Below, piece after piece: positions 16,501 to 24,767 of a stretch of 50,550 nucleotides of DNA (position 1 is its first letter; the number at the start of each line of letters is the position of its first letter). Below the pieces are notes generated by a model. The model was not told where the DNA came from, did not search any database, and saw only the letters and a program-made list of their open reading frames with translations. Made by a program: the position numbers and the translations under genes. The DNA comes from an uncultured Bacteroidales bacterium (GTDB lineage Bacteria > Bacteroidota > Bacteroidia > Bacteroidales > FEN-979): assembly GCA_903828645.1 (NCBI GenBank), contig CAIKNA010000007.1, forward strand, positions 1-50,550, read 5' to 3'.

Positions 16501-19364
16501 AATTGTGCAAGTCCACCTGGAGTGGCACAAACTGTTCCTTCACCGGTAATTTTCGCGGTGGGTTTGGCTTTCTCATATATAAAAATATGATTTGAGTTGT
16601 TGGTACATCCATAAATATTGGATACCTGAACCCAGTAATCTCCATATTGATAGGCATTATAACCACTACTTGTGGCACCACTGATCGCGTTTCCGTCCTT
16701 GAACCACTGGTAAGAACTCTGGCCGGTACATGCAGAAAACGTCACATAACCTCCCGGACAATACATCGTATCAGATACTGTGATATTGCAGTTTGGGGTC
16801 GGTTTGACAACGATTGCATGCACAGTATCGTGCACACAGCTTCCAAGTGTGGCAGTCACCGTGACATAATAGGTACCAGAGGAAACATAAGTATGTTGTG
16901 TTGGCGACTGGAATGAAGTAGCTCCATCACCAAAAGCCCATGCATAAGTAAAACCAGGGTTAGGGCCCGGCGGGATCGTCGTGGCCGTAAAGGTTGCAGG
17001 TTGGCCTTCGCAAACCGGGCTGGGATTGAAGGTGAAGTCTACGGCACAGGTGATGGGATTAGGCGGAGGCCCACCAGTTCCCGAACAGGTACCGATAAGC
17101 ACCTGGATATTCGCTGTCGCTGTGCAAAACCCGTTTGAAACAACCACTGTATAAACAAATGAACCTCCAACGACAGGAAATGGCGGCGGATTATAGGAAA
17201 AATTAGTTGCCCCGGGAATAAGTCCGGATGGTCCATACCATTGGTATGTCGAATAAATATTCGGCACACTGAGGGTAAAGGTCAGTGGGGGAAGATTTGG
17301 GAGGCAATAGATCAGTGGTCCACTGGCAGTAATAACCGGGATAACAGGTGGGTTTAAAATCGTTACGGGAACTGAATTGGAACCACCACAATTGGATGCG
17401 GCCACGATAGCAATGGCTGGTGGTCCGTGCCAGCGAATATTTACCGTGCTTGACCCTTGCCCGGAGATGATCGAACCTCTGTTTGGCGGAGTTACTGTCC
17501 ACTGGATAGGAAGTGGTCCTGTTGCAGAAAAGCTGGTAACCGCATCGACGCAGACAGTGATTGCCGGAGGTGGCGAGGGTGTAATTACGGGCGGGCCATA
17601 CCTCGTAATAACCTTTGTTTGTGGAAGAGAGGAACAGAATACACCCGGACTGATCTCAATCTGCTGAACCACACTGATAGTCCATGTTGGTCCTCCGGTC
17701 AACTTTATAATTGAAGTGTTCTGGTCAGGTCCGAACTGTGTCTCTACTATACCTGTTCCGGCAATAATTGACCAGGCAAACGGACTCCCTGTTGTGTTGG
17801 ATGAAACGCTGTAGGTTAAATTGGTTCCAGGGCATACTACAGAGGGTCCGACAATAGGGTTCAGGATTGGCACTGCAACTACCTTGACCATTTTTATGGC
17901 ACTTACATTGCAATAGATACCGGGAGGTGGCGTTGCAGTGACGATATAGTTACCGGGTAAGGTAAACGTAATATTTGTTGAAGATCCGGTCGCCGGTGAT
18001 ACAGACACACCTGTTGCCGGTGTGACGGTCCAGGTGGCTGTGCCGCTTCCGGAATAAACATTAGTTGAGCCCTGGCAAACCATATCGTTTCCGAATATTG
18101 AAAATACCGGGAGAACGTTTACCGTAAAAATACTGGTTCCGCTGCATCCGGCCAATGGATTGGTATAATTGCAAATGATCTGGTAAGTTCCGCCAACATT
18201 GAATGTAATGTTTACATTGGCAACATTCCTGTCCTTGTCATTAAAAGTGTAGGTTCCTGCAGCCGCCGTGGTGGTCCATGTATAATAGGTCCCCGGCATC
18301 GAAGGCAGGAAGAAACTGCCGGAAGATCCGACACAAAGCGGATTCGGCCCGCTGATGGGTAGATTCGGGTACAAAACAGGCACATGAAGGGTAGTGGTAC
18401 CGGGACAGGGAGCAGCAGCGCAACCAGGCACTGATAGAGACACCGTTGTAGGAACGGTATAGGCGGCATTCCACTTAATTTTAATACAGTTGGAACCGGC
18501 TCCGGATATGATTACGCCTCCGGCAACAGTCCAGTTATAGGTGCCGCAGACCAAAGGAGTACAAAATGACGAAGTATCTCCCGGACATACAGTTCCATAA
18601 CAACAGGTTGTTTCAATTTTCGGACCGCTGCCACTCAGAACATGAATGACTTTTGAGATTGTGTCGACGCAACCGCATGGAGTTTTGGAATCCGATCCCT
18701 GTCTGGAAGGCCCCAGGTCGTAGGCAGTCAGAATAACGGTATAGTCGCCGGGCAACACATAACTGTGATCAGGCGGACTTGCAAGCGGGGAAGTCGTACC
18801 ATCTCCAAAATCCCATAGATACCCTCCTCCTCCGGCCGAGGTGTTTGTGAAATGCACAGGGGTTCCTGCGCATACAGGGTTCGGAACCGCTGTAAAATTT
18901 GCCTTGGGGCCATCAACGAGACAAATTTGCTGAGTAATTGAATCATGACACGCTCCTCCATTGATAACCACGGTGATAAACCCGGTTGTACCTGAACCCC
19001 ACAATATCGTGTTTGGATTACCTGTCAAACTGATCGGGGTTCCTCCGGTTACTGTCCAGGTGAAGGTATAACCAGTGAGATTGGGAAACACAGTATACGT
19101 ATGAGCACTTAATTTGCAGGCGACCATCGTACCATGTCCGCCTCCGGGTGTTGTCCCACCCTGGCATGCACCTTCTGGGGGGCAAATTACGACGGCATCC
19201 TGTAATTTAAAATCGGGACAGCAAACCTGCTGCGCCTGAGATTCCATGGCTAAAAATGAGATTACAAATATGAAAGCATTGAAAAAGACCCAATGCATTA
19301 ATCCTGATTTCAAAAGGAATCGGGAAACCGGCTTATCTCCTAAAAAAGTATTTTTTTGCTCCAT
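13572..19364 (-). CDS. Giant secreted PKD/GEVED-repeat protein with T9SS type A sorting domain
   Basis: The start at 19364 is chosen because AAAAGGAGGA sits 7 bases upstream; an ATG at 19394 would add ten residues but has no such site. The 1930-residue product begins with a Sec signal peptide cleaved near ESQAQQ. It contains at least two clear PKD domains (YLWDFGDGTTS; YAWAFGDGATS), many cysteine-containing Ig/PKD-like repeats, and two tandem GEVED domains (each with DFGDAPD, DEDGV, WIDYN/WMDFN and GEVEDY). The C-terminus is a T9SS type A sorting domain (KVYPNPTTGTFTLEL ... HGVYLIRV). Such proteins are exported through the outer membrane and attached to the surface, usually as adhesins or matrix proteins. 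The binding target cannot be predicted. It is monocistronic, convergent with the archaemetzincin gene and divergent from the FNR-like regulator at 19692, a possible controller. Confidence 0.92.
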   Translation of the reverse strand: MEQKNTFLGDKPVSRFLLKSGLMHWVFFNAFIFVISFLAMESQAQQVCCPDFKLQDAVVICPPEGACQGGTTPGGGHGTMVACKLSAHTYTVFPNLTGYTFTWTVTGGTPISLTGNPNTILWGSGTTGFITVVINGGACHDSITQQICLVDGPKANFTAVPNPVCAGTPVHFTNTSAGGGGYLWDFGDGTTSPLASPPDHSYVLPGDYTVILTAYDLGPSRQGSDSKTPCGCVDTISKVIHVLSGSGPKIETTCCYGTVCPGDTSSFCTPLVCGTYNWTVAGGVIISGAGSNCIKIKWNAAYTVPTTVSLSVPGCAAAPCPGTTTLHVPVLYPNLPISGPNPLCVGSSGSFFLPSMPGTYYTWTTTAAAGTYTFNDKDRNVANVNITFNVGGTYQIICNYTNPLAGCSGTSIFTVNVLPVFSIFGNDMVCQGSTNVYSGSGTATWTVTPATGVSVSPATGSSTNITFTLPGNYIVTATPPPGIYCNVSAIKMVKVVAVPILNPIVGPSVVCPGTNLTYSVSSNTTGSPFAWSIIAGTGIVETQFGPDQNTSIIKLTGGPTWTISVVQQIEISPGVFCSSLPQTKVITRYGPPVITPSPPPAITVCVDAVTSFSATGPLPIQWTVTPPNRGSIISGQGSSTVNIRWHGPPAIAIVAASNCGGSNSVPVTILNPPVIPVITASGPLIYCLPNLPPLTFTLSVPNIYSTYQWYGPSGLIPGATNFSYNPPPFPVVGGSFVYTVVVSNGFCTATANIQVLIGTCSGTGGPPPNPITCAVDFTFNPSPVCEGQPATFTATTIPPGPNPGFTYAWAFGDGATSFQSPTQHTYVSSGTYYVTVTATLGSCVHDTVHAIVVKPTPNCNITVSDTMYCPGGYVTFSACTGQSSYQWFKDGNAISGATSSGYNAYQYGDYWVQVSNIYGCTNNSNHIFIYEKAKPTAKITGEGTVCATPGGLAQFQLSAFYNANYSYSWSSNPAGAVFTPNNSNASYITNVSLTLPLTLPYTCSFIVKVTDTITHCENRDTLCVTFYETPTLTVNFYTGCEGPPVTLTGIPAPLAPTQYHYQWSNGKTTQSIVVSAAGTYSLTITDKTTGCTTSALAAIIHPKPDLSLFPRGCDSICQTDTLHLYIPLPLNALAPFNTYPAAYPFIKWYDNGNYATPIGTGQTLSFNTAVLGSHQISVVVGTVYGCRDTAGVFCLTVKHCNPNLGLDFGDAPDGNTGYNYQTLLPNGARHIIVPGVYLGAKVDAEANGQPSIGADCDDNDCAGPSGGDDEDGVTMPSTIEIGNTINITVQASVAGFLDLWIDYNIDGTWVGPGEHVYNTLPVTSGSNLLSFVVPATATMGQSYARFRFRTYSIPALSYNGLATDGEVEDYPVFIEECPQGDQLDFGDAPDLPAAGFNYPTLLSSNGARHIMYSNIRLGALIDSEANGQPNALALGDDLSALADEDGVQFIGTMYVGMPANIKVTASISGFLNAWMDFNKDGDWADAGEQIFTNQPLSAGVNNLTFMIPAGSQQGKTYTRFRFNTLGGLTYYGLALNGEVEDYRVQTCPHWLPVHTNLKHYITIPHDLPNLNPGDVLGVFFHDAAGMEVCGGLTEFSGASDQILVAYGDDPATTVKDGFAKGEPIIWRLCSIVKGDANPIDVTYDFTYPISNGLFTQNGLSALTGINGLNATANATPASVCSGDAVQLHADVGSADGVAFTWTSQPAGFTSTQQNPVDHPAVNTTYHVTAFDGVFHANASIPVTVTQFNALVPILPLNNITIPSGQSNCYNATQSIAVAGNGTTFLVQSGGSALMVAGQKINLLPGTKGNAGSYLHGYITTTGTYCCNTSLPPAMASMNGEATGIQPAGEQTFFKVYPNPTTGTFTLELNGVAASVKVSVEIYGILGEKILTREISGLKQQVFDLSDRQHGVYLIRVVDGKETGLTKIIKQ

Positions 19365-19507
19365 AATAAATCCTCCTTTTAATGTTATCCGCATTTGCGG
19401 TAGTAAAATTGATTTGACTAAAAATTCCTGTTTAAATGGTCTCGTGTCCTAAAGTAAATTGTCGTATATGAAATCATTACGGGACATACATCGACCAATA
19501 TATTCTG

Positions 19508-19515
19508 CAAATATA
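19508..19515 (-). promoter_or_regulatory. Bacteroidetes-type -7 box (TATATTTG) for the giant T9SS gene
   Basis: On the minus strand TATATTTG matches TAnnTTTG exactly, about 145 bases before the start codon at 19364. No good TTTG -33 element is seen, so the call is tentative. Confidence 0.35.
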
Positions 19516-19642
19516 TGTTAATTCAGTCTAAATTGAATATATTATTGACTTTTTTTCAACCGAACATTTACGATATTTTTCTCTTTAGAATGAGAAAAAT
19601 AACCTGTTTAAAAAGGAAAAATAACGGTTATTCTATTTTTTA

Positions 19643-19650
19643 TACCTTTG
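19643..19650 (+). promoter_or_regulatory. Bacteroidetes-type -7 box (TACCTTTG) for the FNR-like regulator
   Basis: TACCTTTG is an exact TAnnTTTG match 41 bases before the ATG at 19692. It lies inside the longer open frame, so it argues for the downstream start. A TTTG -33 element is not evident. Confidence 0.45.
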
Positions 19651-19691
19651 GTCGGGATTATACGAGGAGTTTCATCAAGTTTTTAGACCTT

Positions 19692-20393
19692 ATGAAAAAC
19701 AGTTGTCATAACGAAGATCGTCATTGTGCAGGATGCGAATTCAGGTCCCCCCTGTTCTGCTTTCTGACAGAAAATGACCTGAACCTCGTTGACAAGAATA
19801 AAATCACGGTTCATTTCAACAAGGGAGAAACTATTCGCAAGCAAGGCACCTTTATGTCGCATGTAATTTCAGTGAATTCAGGGCTTGCAAAACTTTACAT
19901 TGAGGGAACCGAGCAAAGAAATGCCATCATCAGGATTGTTAAACCTACAAACTTCATTGGCGGACCGGGAATCTATCTGGATCAACGCCACCATTTTTCG
20001 GTCACTGCGCTGATGGAAACCACCGTCTGTTTTATTGATTTGGCAGTTTTTAAAGAGATTATTGACAGGAACAAGAGTTTTTCAGCAGAATTCATGAAGG
20101 ATTTCAGCAGGAATATTCTTTCCGTCTATAACAGGTTGTTAAGCCTGACCCAGAAGCAAATGCCCGGTAGGATGGCTGATACGCTCATCTATCTTTTCGA
20201 GGACATTTTTGAATCTCCGAAATTCACAATGATTCTTTCCCGGCAGGATATCTCTGAATTATCTGGCATGTCGAAAGACAGTGCCGTAAAGATTTTGCGT
20301 GAGTTTCAGCATGACGGGATCATCAATCTCACCGAAAATGAGATGGAATTACTTGATTCTGAGGCACTGCACAGGATTAGCAAGATAGGGTAA
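19692..20393 (+). CDS. Crp/Fnr family transcriptional regulator with FNR-like cysteines
   Basis: The start at 19692 gives a 233-residue protein of normal family length; the frame could extend to 19515, but the extra residues are low-complexity and contain a promoter box. An N-terminal cysteine set (C5, C12, C15, C23) precedes the cyclic-nucleotide-binding-like beta-roll (about 30-145). A C-terminal winged helix-turn-helix follows (about 150-230; SRQDISELSGMSKDSAVKILREF). Another cysteine at 113 sits about 90 residues after C23, close to the spacing between the N-terminal and central cluster ligands of E. coli FNR. This suggests, but does not prove, an oxygen- or NO-labile [4Fe-4S] cluster. 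It is divergent from the giant T9SS protein gene, whose control it may share. Confidence 0.85.
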   Translation: MKNSCHNEDRHCAGCEFRSPLFCFLTENDLNLVDKNKITVHFNKGETIRKQGTFMSHVISVNSGLAKLYIEGTEQRNAIIRIVKPTNFIGGPGIYLDQRHHFSVTALMETTVCFIDLAVFKEIIDRNKSFSAEFMKDFSRNILSVYNRLLSLTQKQMPGRMADTLIYLFEDIFESPKFTMILSRQDISELSGMSKDSAVKILREFQHDGIINLTENEMELLDSEALHRISKIG

Positions 20394-20407
20394 TTTTCAA
20401 CATTAAA

Positions 20408-21490
20408 CTACCTGAATGTTACTCCATTGGGCGCTACTCCCACTGTATATTGCTTTAGCACGTTTCCCTGGGAGGAATAACGGCGGAGAAATCCGGGTGT
20501 TGAAAAATCGGTTGCATCAAGTGTGAAAATTTCATCATTTACCGGATTAATCCTGAATCCATAGAAAAACTTGCTGCCATCCACTAATGACACGGAAGGT
20601 ATTGCAGCAGCTGTGATGCCCATGGCAAATATTCCCGCATAACCGAATCCTCCGCCATAGAAGATGGTAGATTTATCCTTGCTGATATCAATATGCTGCG
20701 GATGTTTTGTCGCCGATATGACAAACTCCCCTGTCTTCTGGAAAGACTCACCTGAAAGCCTTACCAACTTTGACGGAGTTTCAAGAATGATGTTGAAAGA
20801 TCCATCGTATTTGATATACCCGTAACACAAAACCCAAATATCATTATTTTTATCGATTACCATTTCTTTAGGGTTATCACCGACTTTGATTGTCTGAACC
20901 ACTTCGTCAGTTACCGGGTCGATTACAGTGATGGTTGAATCAACAGTGTATCCACCTCCATTGCATACCAGGATACTTCCATTTGCAACGATTGCCTGTT
21001 CGGGACCGGTACCGACTCCAATGGTTTTAACAACATTATTCGTGCTGAGGTTGACAACTTTTACCTCTCCGTTTCCGCCTGATCCCCATTGGGTAATATA
21101 ACCCTTTCTGTTGCTGGAAGTCATGCAGCGAGGTGAATTCAACCCTGTGATGATCCCTGTCTCTATGAAATTTTCGGCATTGGCAATTACCACTGTATCG
21201 GAAAGGTTCAAAATCATATAGACTTTCCCGTTGATAAGGTACATTGACTGGAGTAACTGTCCAAGGGGATGATTGTTCACTGCAGCAAAAATCGAATTTC
21301 TCACACTGTCTCCGGCAAAACTGTAAAAGCTGACCGAAGCGTTTGACTGGCCGAAAGTTCCTTCATTGGAAATAAATGCCCCATTGGCAAAAGGCCCGGC
21401 TGGAATTAAAACAGTTTCGTCCTTTTTACATCCTGAAATCAGGACGATGATGAACATTACCCATATTAAAATAGTGTGGTTGAGTTTCAT
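20408..21490 (-). CDS. BtuG-like beta-propeller surface lipoprotein (YncE/DUF5074 family)
   Basis: A lipoprotein signal peptide ends in LISGC (Cys21), followed by KKDE, which resembles the charged motif that sends Bacteroidetes lipoproteins to the outer face of the outer membrane. The mature part (about 340 residues) is a YncE-like seven-bladed beta-propeller: repeats such as TITVIDPVTDEVVQTIKVGDNP and ISNEGTFGQSNASVSFY are typical of the DUF5074/YncE group. A cobalamin riboswitch lies directly upstream on the same strand. In Bacteroides the riboswitch-controlled propeller BtuG captures vitamin B12 and hands it to the TonB receptor BtuB. The same role is likely here, but no btuB is present in the window and the gene appears to be alone in its transcript. 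Confidence 0.85.
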   Translation of the reverse strand: MKLNHTILIWVMFIIVLISGCKKDETVLIPAGPFANGAFISNEGTFGQSNASVSFYSFAGDSVRNSIFAAVNNHPLGQLLQSMYLINGKVYMILNLSDTVVIANAENFIETGIITGLNSPRCMTSSNRKGYITQWGSGGNGEVKVVNLSTNNVVKTIGVGTGPEQAIVANGSILVCNGGGYTVDSTITVIDPVTDEVVQTIKVGDNPKEMVIDKNNDIWVLCYGYIKYDGSFNIILETPSKLVRLSGESFQKTGEFVISATKHPQHIDISKDKSTIFYGGGFGYAGIFAMGITAAAIPSVSLVDGSKFFYGFRINPVNDEIFTLDATDFSTPGFLRRYSSQGNVLKQYTVGVAPNGVTFR

Positions 21491-21544
21491 GATAAGGTGT
21501 TAGAGGAATGATTCATCGCTTTTCTCCCGAAAGTTCCGAAACTC

Positions 21545-21721
21545 GCTGATGGCAGGTCTTCTGGCTCGCTCGGTTGTTCGAAGTCTTCCCGCTTCGCATG
21601 GGCGGAACAGTGACAAAAGAGGTCGAAAACTGTTATAGAGCATACAGCTGCGGGAACAGTTCCGGATTTTCACCGGATTCCCTTTTCACACTCCCTGAAG
21701 AAATTCAGAAAGTGAACCAGC
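21545..21721 (-). ncRNA. Cobalamin (adenosylcobalamin) riboswitch
   Basis: Read on the minus strand, the leader has the conserved AAAAGGGAA, GGTGAAAATCC, ACTGTTCCCGCAGCTGTA and GCGAAGCGGGAAGAC elements. It ends with the B12 box (complement of 21551-21567, GAGCCAGAAGACCTGCC). Closing helix P1 can form between 21716-21721 and 21545-21550. It lies 55 bases upstream of the BtuG-like start codon. In this family cobalamin binding lowers expression of the downstream transport gene. Outer limits are approximate. Confidence 0.93.
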
Positions 21722-21734
21722 AACAAATTCATCG

Positions 21735-21742
21735 CAAAATTA
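21735..21742 (-). promoter_or_regulatory. -7 box (TAATTTTG) upstream of the cobalamin riboswitch
   Basis: On the minus strand TAATTTTG matches TAnnTTTG and would start transcription about 5 bases before the riboswitch. No clear -33 element is seen. Confidence 0.4.
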
Positions 21743-21762
21743 ATAAAAAAACTGAGAAGGTG

Positions 21763-22551
21763 TCATATATTTAAAAGAAGTCCCTCCTCGGCCGCGTAAG
21801 TCTCAGGGTACACCGACCTGGCTTCAGCAAGCAAGGGACCGATATCCTCGTACCTTGCAGAAAAGTGGCCGATAAGGAGTTTTTTCACTCTGGCTTTGAC
21901 GGCCACTGAGGCTGCCTCCATCGCTGTTGCATGAAGTTTCTCGTCGGCAACTGAAGCAAGGTTCTGCATAAAGGTTGCTTCATGATACAACAAACCAACC
22001 TCATGAATGAATGGAATGATTGCTTCGGAGTATCCAGTATCGCTGCAATAAGCATACGACCGCGCCCCTGCAACTTTGCGAGGTGGTTTTTTCTCCCTGA
22101 AGATAAAACCACAGGTGGGAATACTGTGCCGGAGAGGGAAACTATGGACTGATAACCGATCCTGGTCGAGGATCAGATCGTAGCTATCCGTGCACAACGG
22201 ATGAAAAATCAACGGGTACTTCAGTATTGTTTGAGAAACCTCCAGTTGAAGGTTGATGATTTCATAAAGCATGGCGGGTGCATAGAGGTGCAATTCCTCC
22301 TTGCGTCCAAGCAGGTGCATCGAATTAAGCAAACCAATCAGTCCAAAAAAATGATCTCCATGTAAATGGCTTATAAAAATATGCTTGATCCTTTGAAAGG
22401 AGAGGTGATACTTCCGTAATTGAAACTGGGTGCCTTCACCGCAGTCAATTAAAAAAAAACGCTCATTTGCATTGAGCAAATGAGCGCTTAAGTTTCTGTT
22501 GTTTGCCGGAACGGCTGCATTGCTGCCCAGCACTGTCAACGAGAAGGTCAT
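21763..22551 (-). CDS. rnz: Ribonuclease Z (tRNA 3' processing endonuclease)
   Basis: A metallo-beta-lactamase-fold protein with the zinc motif SHLHGDHFFGL (residues 61-71), the N-terminal VLGSNAAVP strand, the DCGEGTQFQLR motif and a late HATAMEAA/LLIGHFSARY segment characteristic of RNase Z. The enzyme cuts pre-tRNAs 3' of the acceptor stem in the cytoplasm. At 262 residues it is shorter than the usual 300-310, and the exosite arm looks reduced. It starts 9 bases after the rpsA stop codon on the same strand, so the two are probably co-transcribed from the rpsA promoter. Confidence 0.92.
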   Translation of the reverse strand: MTFSLTVLGSNAAVPANNRNLSAHLLNANERFFLIDCGEGTQFQLRKYHLSFQRIKHIFISHLHGDHFFGLIGLLNSMHLLGRKEELHLYAPAMLYEIINLQLEVSQTILKYPLIFHPLCTDSYDLILDQDRLSVHSFPLRHSIPTCGFIFREKKPPRKVAGARSYAYCSDTGYSEAIIPFIHEVGLLYHEATFMQNLASVADEKLHATAMEAASVAVKARVKKLLIGHFSARYEDIGPLLAEARSVYPETYAAEEGLLLNI

Positions 22552-22560
22552 GCAGTGTTA

Positions 22561-24684
22561 TTAGGCAATTGGTTCTTCACCGGCAGCCTCAACTTCTGGT
22601 TTTACCTCTTCAGAAGCGGACTTGGCATCACGCGCCAGATTTTCGGCTTTCACCATGTCAGCTTTCAGGTTGGCCAGGGCATCAATATCTCCAAGGGTCG
22701 TTTTCTCGAGATTGTCCTTGAGTTTCTTAACAGCCTTTTTAGTATCGCTTTCCTTTTTCAACCCGGTTTTTGCATCCTTGTTCTTATCGGCATTCGCAAC
22801 ATCCTGGTGAATTTTGCTGTGGCTCAGGATGATCTTTTTGTTTTCTTTCGAAAATTCTATCACCTTGAAATCCATTGCTTCTTCTTCACGGGCCATGCTG
22901 TTATCTTCCTTTCCAAGATGACGCAGCGGGGCAAAGCCTTCTACGCCGTAAGGGAGTGCAATGATGGCTCCTTTGTCATTCAGACTGACAATGGTGCCCA
23001 GGTGCACGGAACCGATGGCAAAAACATTTTCGAACACATCCCAGGGATTTTCTTCGAGTTGTTTGTGCCCAAGGCTGAGGCGGCGGTTTTCAACATCCAC
23101 ATCCAACACCATCACTTCGATGCTTTCTCCAATTTTGGTAAATTCAGCAGGATGCTTGATTTTCTTCGACCAGCTAAGATCAGAGATGTGAATCAATCCA
23201 TCAACACCTTCTTCCAGTTCTACAAAAATTCCAAAATTCGTGAAATTGCGAACAGTGGCCGTGTGTTTTGAACGGAGGGGATATTTATCCCTGATGTTTG
23301 TCCATGGATCGGGTATGAGTTGTTTGATCCCCATCGACATCTTACGCTCTTCGCGGTCGAGTGTGAGGATAACGGCTTCCACTTCCTGCCCTACCTTGAG
23401 GAAATCGTGGGCAGTGCGCAGGTGCTGCGACCACGACATTTCGGAAACGTGAATAAGCCCTTCAACACCGGTGGTAATTTCAACAAATGCACCATAATCG
23501 GCAATGACAACAACTTTACCCTTCACTTTATCGCCAATCTTCAGCTCCTGATCCAATGAATCCCATGGATGAGGTGTCAGTTGCTTGAGACCTAATGCGA
23601 TACGCTTCTTGTTTTCATCGAAATCAAGAATGACCACCTTAATTTTCTGATCAAGTTTAACGATTTCCTCCGGATGGTTGATACGTCCCCAGCTGAGATC
23701 AGTGATATGGACCAGGCCGTCAACACCGCCAAGATCAACAAATACACCATAGCTGGTGATGTTTTTAACGGTACCTTCAAGTATCTGTCCCTTTTCAAGT
23801 TTCTTGATGATCTCTGCCTTCTGGGCTTCGAGTTCGTCTTCGATAAGGGCTTTATGTGATACTACGACATTCTTATATTCGTGGTTGATCTTCACAACCT
23901 TGAATTCCATCACTTTATCAACAAAAACATCGTAATCGCGGATTGGTTTCACATCGATCTGTGAGCCCGGAAGGAAAGCCTCAATGCCGAAAATATCGAC
24001 GATCAGACCACCTTTTGTCCGGGATTTTACATAACCCTTGATAATTTCCTGTTTTTCGTAAGCATCGTTAATGCGCTCCCAAGACTTAAGAATGCGTGCT
24101 TTTTTGTGTGAAAGGAGCAGCTGACCGCTAGTATCTTCCTGGTTTTCAATGTACACTTCCACTTTATCCCCGATCTTTAATTCAGGGTTGTAGCGGAATT
24201 CGTTCATCTGGATCACTCCATCGCTTTTGAAGCCGATATTGACGATGACTTCTCGATTGGTCATGGTGACCACTGTGCCTTCAATCACTTCATGATCCTG
24301 GATAGCTTTCAGGGTCTGATCGTAAACATCTTCCAGCTTGGTACGTTCTTCGCTTGTGTAAATTTCATGTTTTTTACCGATGGCATCCCAGTCAAAATCG
24401 GCAGGGGCAACAGGAGCCACATGCATTTTCCTGGTTGACTTAACGGCCGGTTCTGCAGGAGCAGGTTCAGCAACGATTTCTGTTACAGGCTCTGCCACAA
24501 CAGCTGCAGCAGGCTCAGCAACAGGTTCCGCAACAATTTCCGCAACCGGTTCTGCAACTACTTCTGCAACAGCTTCATTAACAACCTCTTTCACTACAGG
24601 GGTTTCGTTTTCAACATTTGCAATCTGTTCAACAATGGGTTCAGCATTCTGCTCCATGTTCTCAATGTTTTCTTCAGGAGTCAT
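22561..24684 (-). CDS. rpsA: 30S ribosomal protein S1
   Basis: Six S1 (OB-fold) domains are present between residues about 130 and 640, with repeated GxV...GxFV/GVFVDL...GLVHISDLSW motifs. S1 helps the ribosome bind and unfold mRNA leaders, which matters in Bacteroidetes where Shine-Dalgarno sequences are weak. The 707-residue length exceeds typical E. coli S1 (557) because of an N-terminal extension of about 110 residues rich in Ala, Val, Glu and Pro (repeats like VAEPVAE) and a lysine/glutamate-rich tail. It is first in an operon with rnz and has a good TATCTTTG promoter at 24796 plus a leader of about 105 bases with a hairpin at its 5' end. Confidence 0.96.
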   Translation of the reverse strand: MTPEENIENMEQNAEPIVEQIANVENETPVVKEVVNEAVAEVVAEPVAEIVAEPVAEPAAAVVAEPVTEIVAEPAPAEPAVKSTRKMHVAPVAPADFDWDAIGKKHEIYTSEERTKLEDVYDQTLKAIQDHEVIEGTVVTMTNREVIVNIGFKSDGVIQMNEFRYNPELKIGDKVEVYIENQEDTSGQLLLSHKKARILKSWERINDAYEKQEIIKGYVKSRTKGGLIVDIFGIEAFLPGSQIDVKPIRDYDVFVDKVMEFKVVKINHEYKNVVVSHKALIEDELEAQKAEIIKKLEKGQILEGTVKNITSYGVFVDLGGVDGLVHITDLSWGRINHPEEIVKLDQKIKVVILDFDENKKRIALGLKQLTPHPWDSLDQELKIGDKVKGKVVVIADYGAFVEITTGVEGLIHVSEMSWSQHLRTAHDFLKVGQEVEAVILTLDREERKMSMGIKQLIPDPWTNIRDKYPLRSKHTATVRNFTNFGIFVELEEGVDGLIHISDLSWSKKIKHPAEFTKIGESIEVMVLDVDVENRRLSLGHKQLEENPWDVFENVFAIGSVHLGTIVSLNDKGAIIALPYGVEGFAPLRHLGKEDNSMAREEEAMDFKVIEFSKENKKIILSHSKIHQDVANADKNKDAKTGLKKESDTKKAVKKLKDNLEKTTLGDIDALANLKADMVKAENLARDAKSASEEVKPEVEAAGEEPIA

Positions 24685-24767
24685 TCATTTTTGCTTTATG
24701 GCAGCGCAATTACGCTGGCCGGGTTTAACATTTGGTTAACTTACAGGGCTTTAAATAAAGAACGTTT

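Larger units (their letters stand above)
19365..19691. other. Divergent intergenic region between giant T9SS protein and FNR-like regulator
   Basis: Apart from the ribosome-binding site at 19371-19380 (minus strand) and the two promoter boxes annotated separately (19508-19515 minus, 19643-19650 plus), I see nothing coding. An open frame that would extend the regulator upstream to 19515 runs through A/T-rich sequence with low-complexity translation, and is interpreted as non-coding. Confidence 0.55.

Noticed and set aside
14848-18474. Several open frames of 60-108 codons inside the giant T9SS gene on both strands
   Set aside because: They overlap conserved PKD/GEVED repeats in the main frame and show no domain or start signal.
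21574-21774. A 66-codon plus-strand frame
   Set aside because: It covers the cobalamin riboswitch on the other strand and has no gene features of its own.
22555-23271. A 238-codon open frame on the plus strand, opposite rpsA
   Set aside because: It lies wholly antisense to conserved S1 domains, has no promoter or ribosome-binding site, and its translation has no recognisable domain.
24380-24739. A 119-codon Ala/Ser/Thr-rich frame on the plus strand
   Set aside because: It is the shadow of the repetitive N-terminal extension of S1; the low complexity explains the lack of stops.
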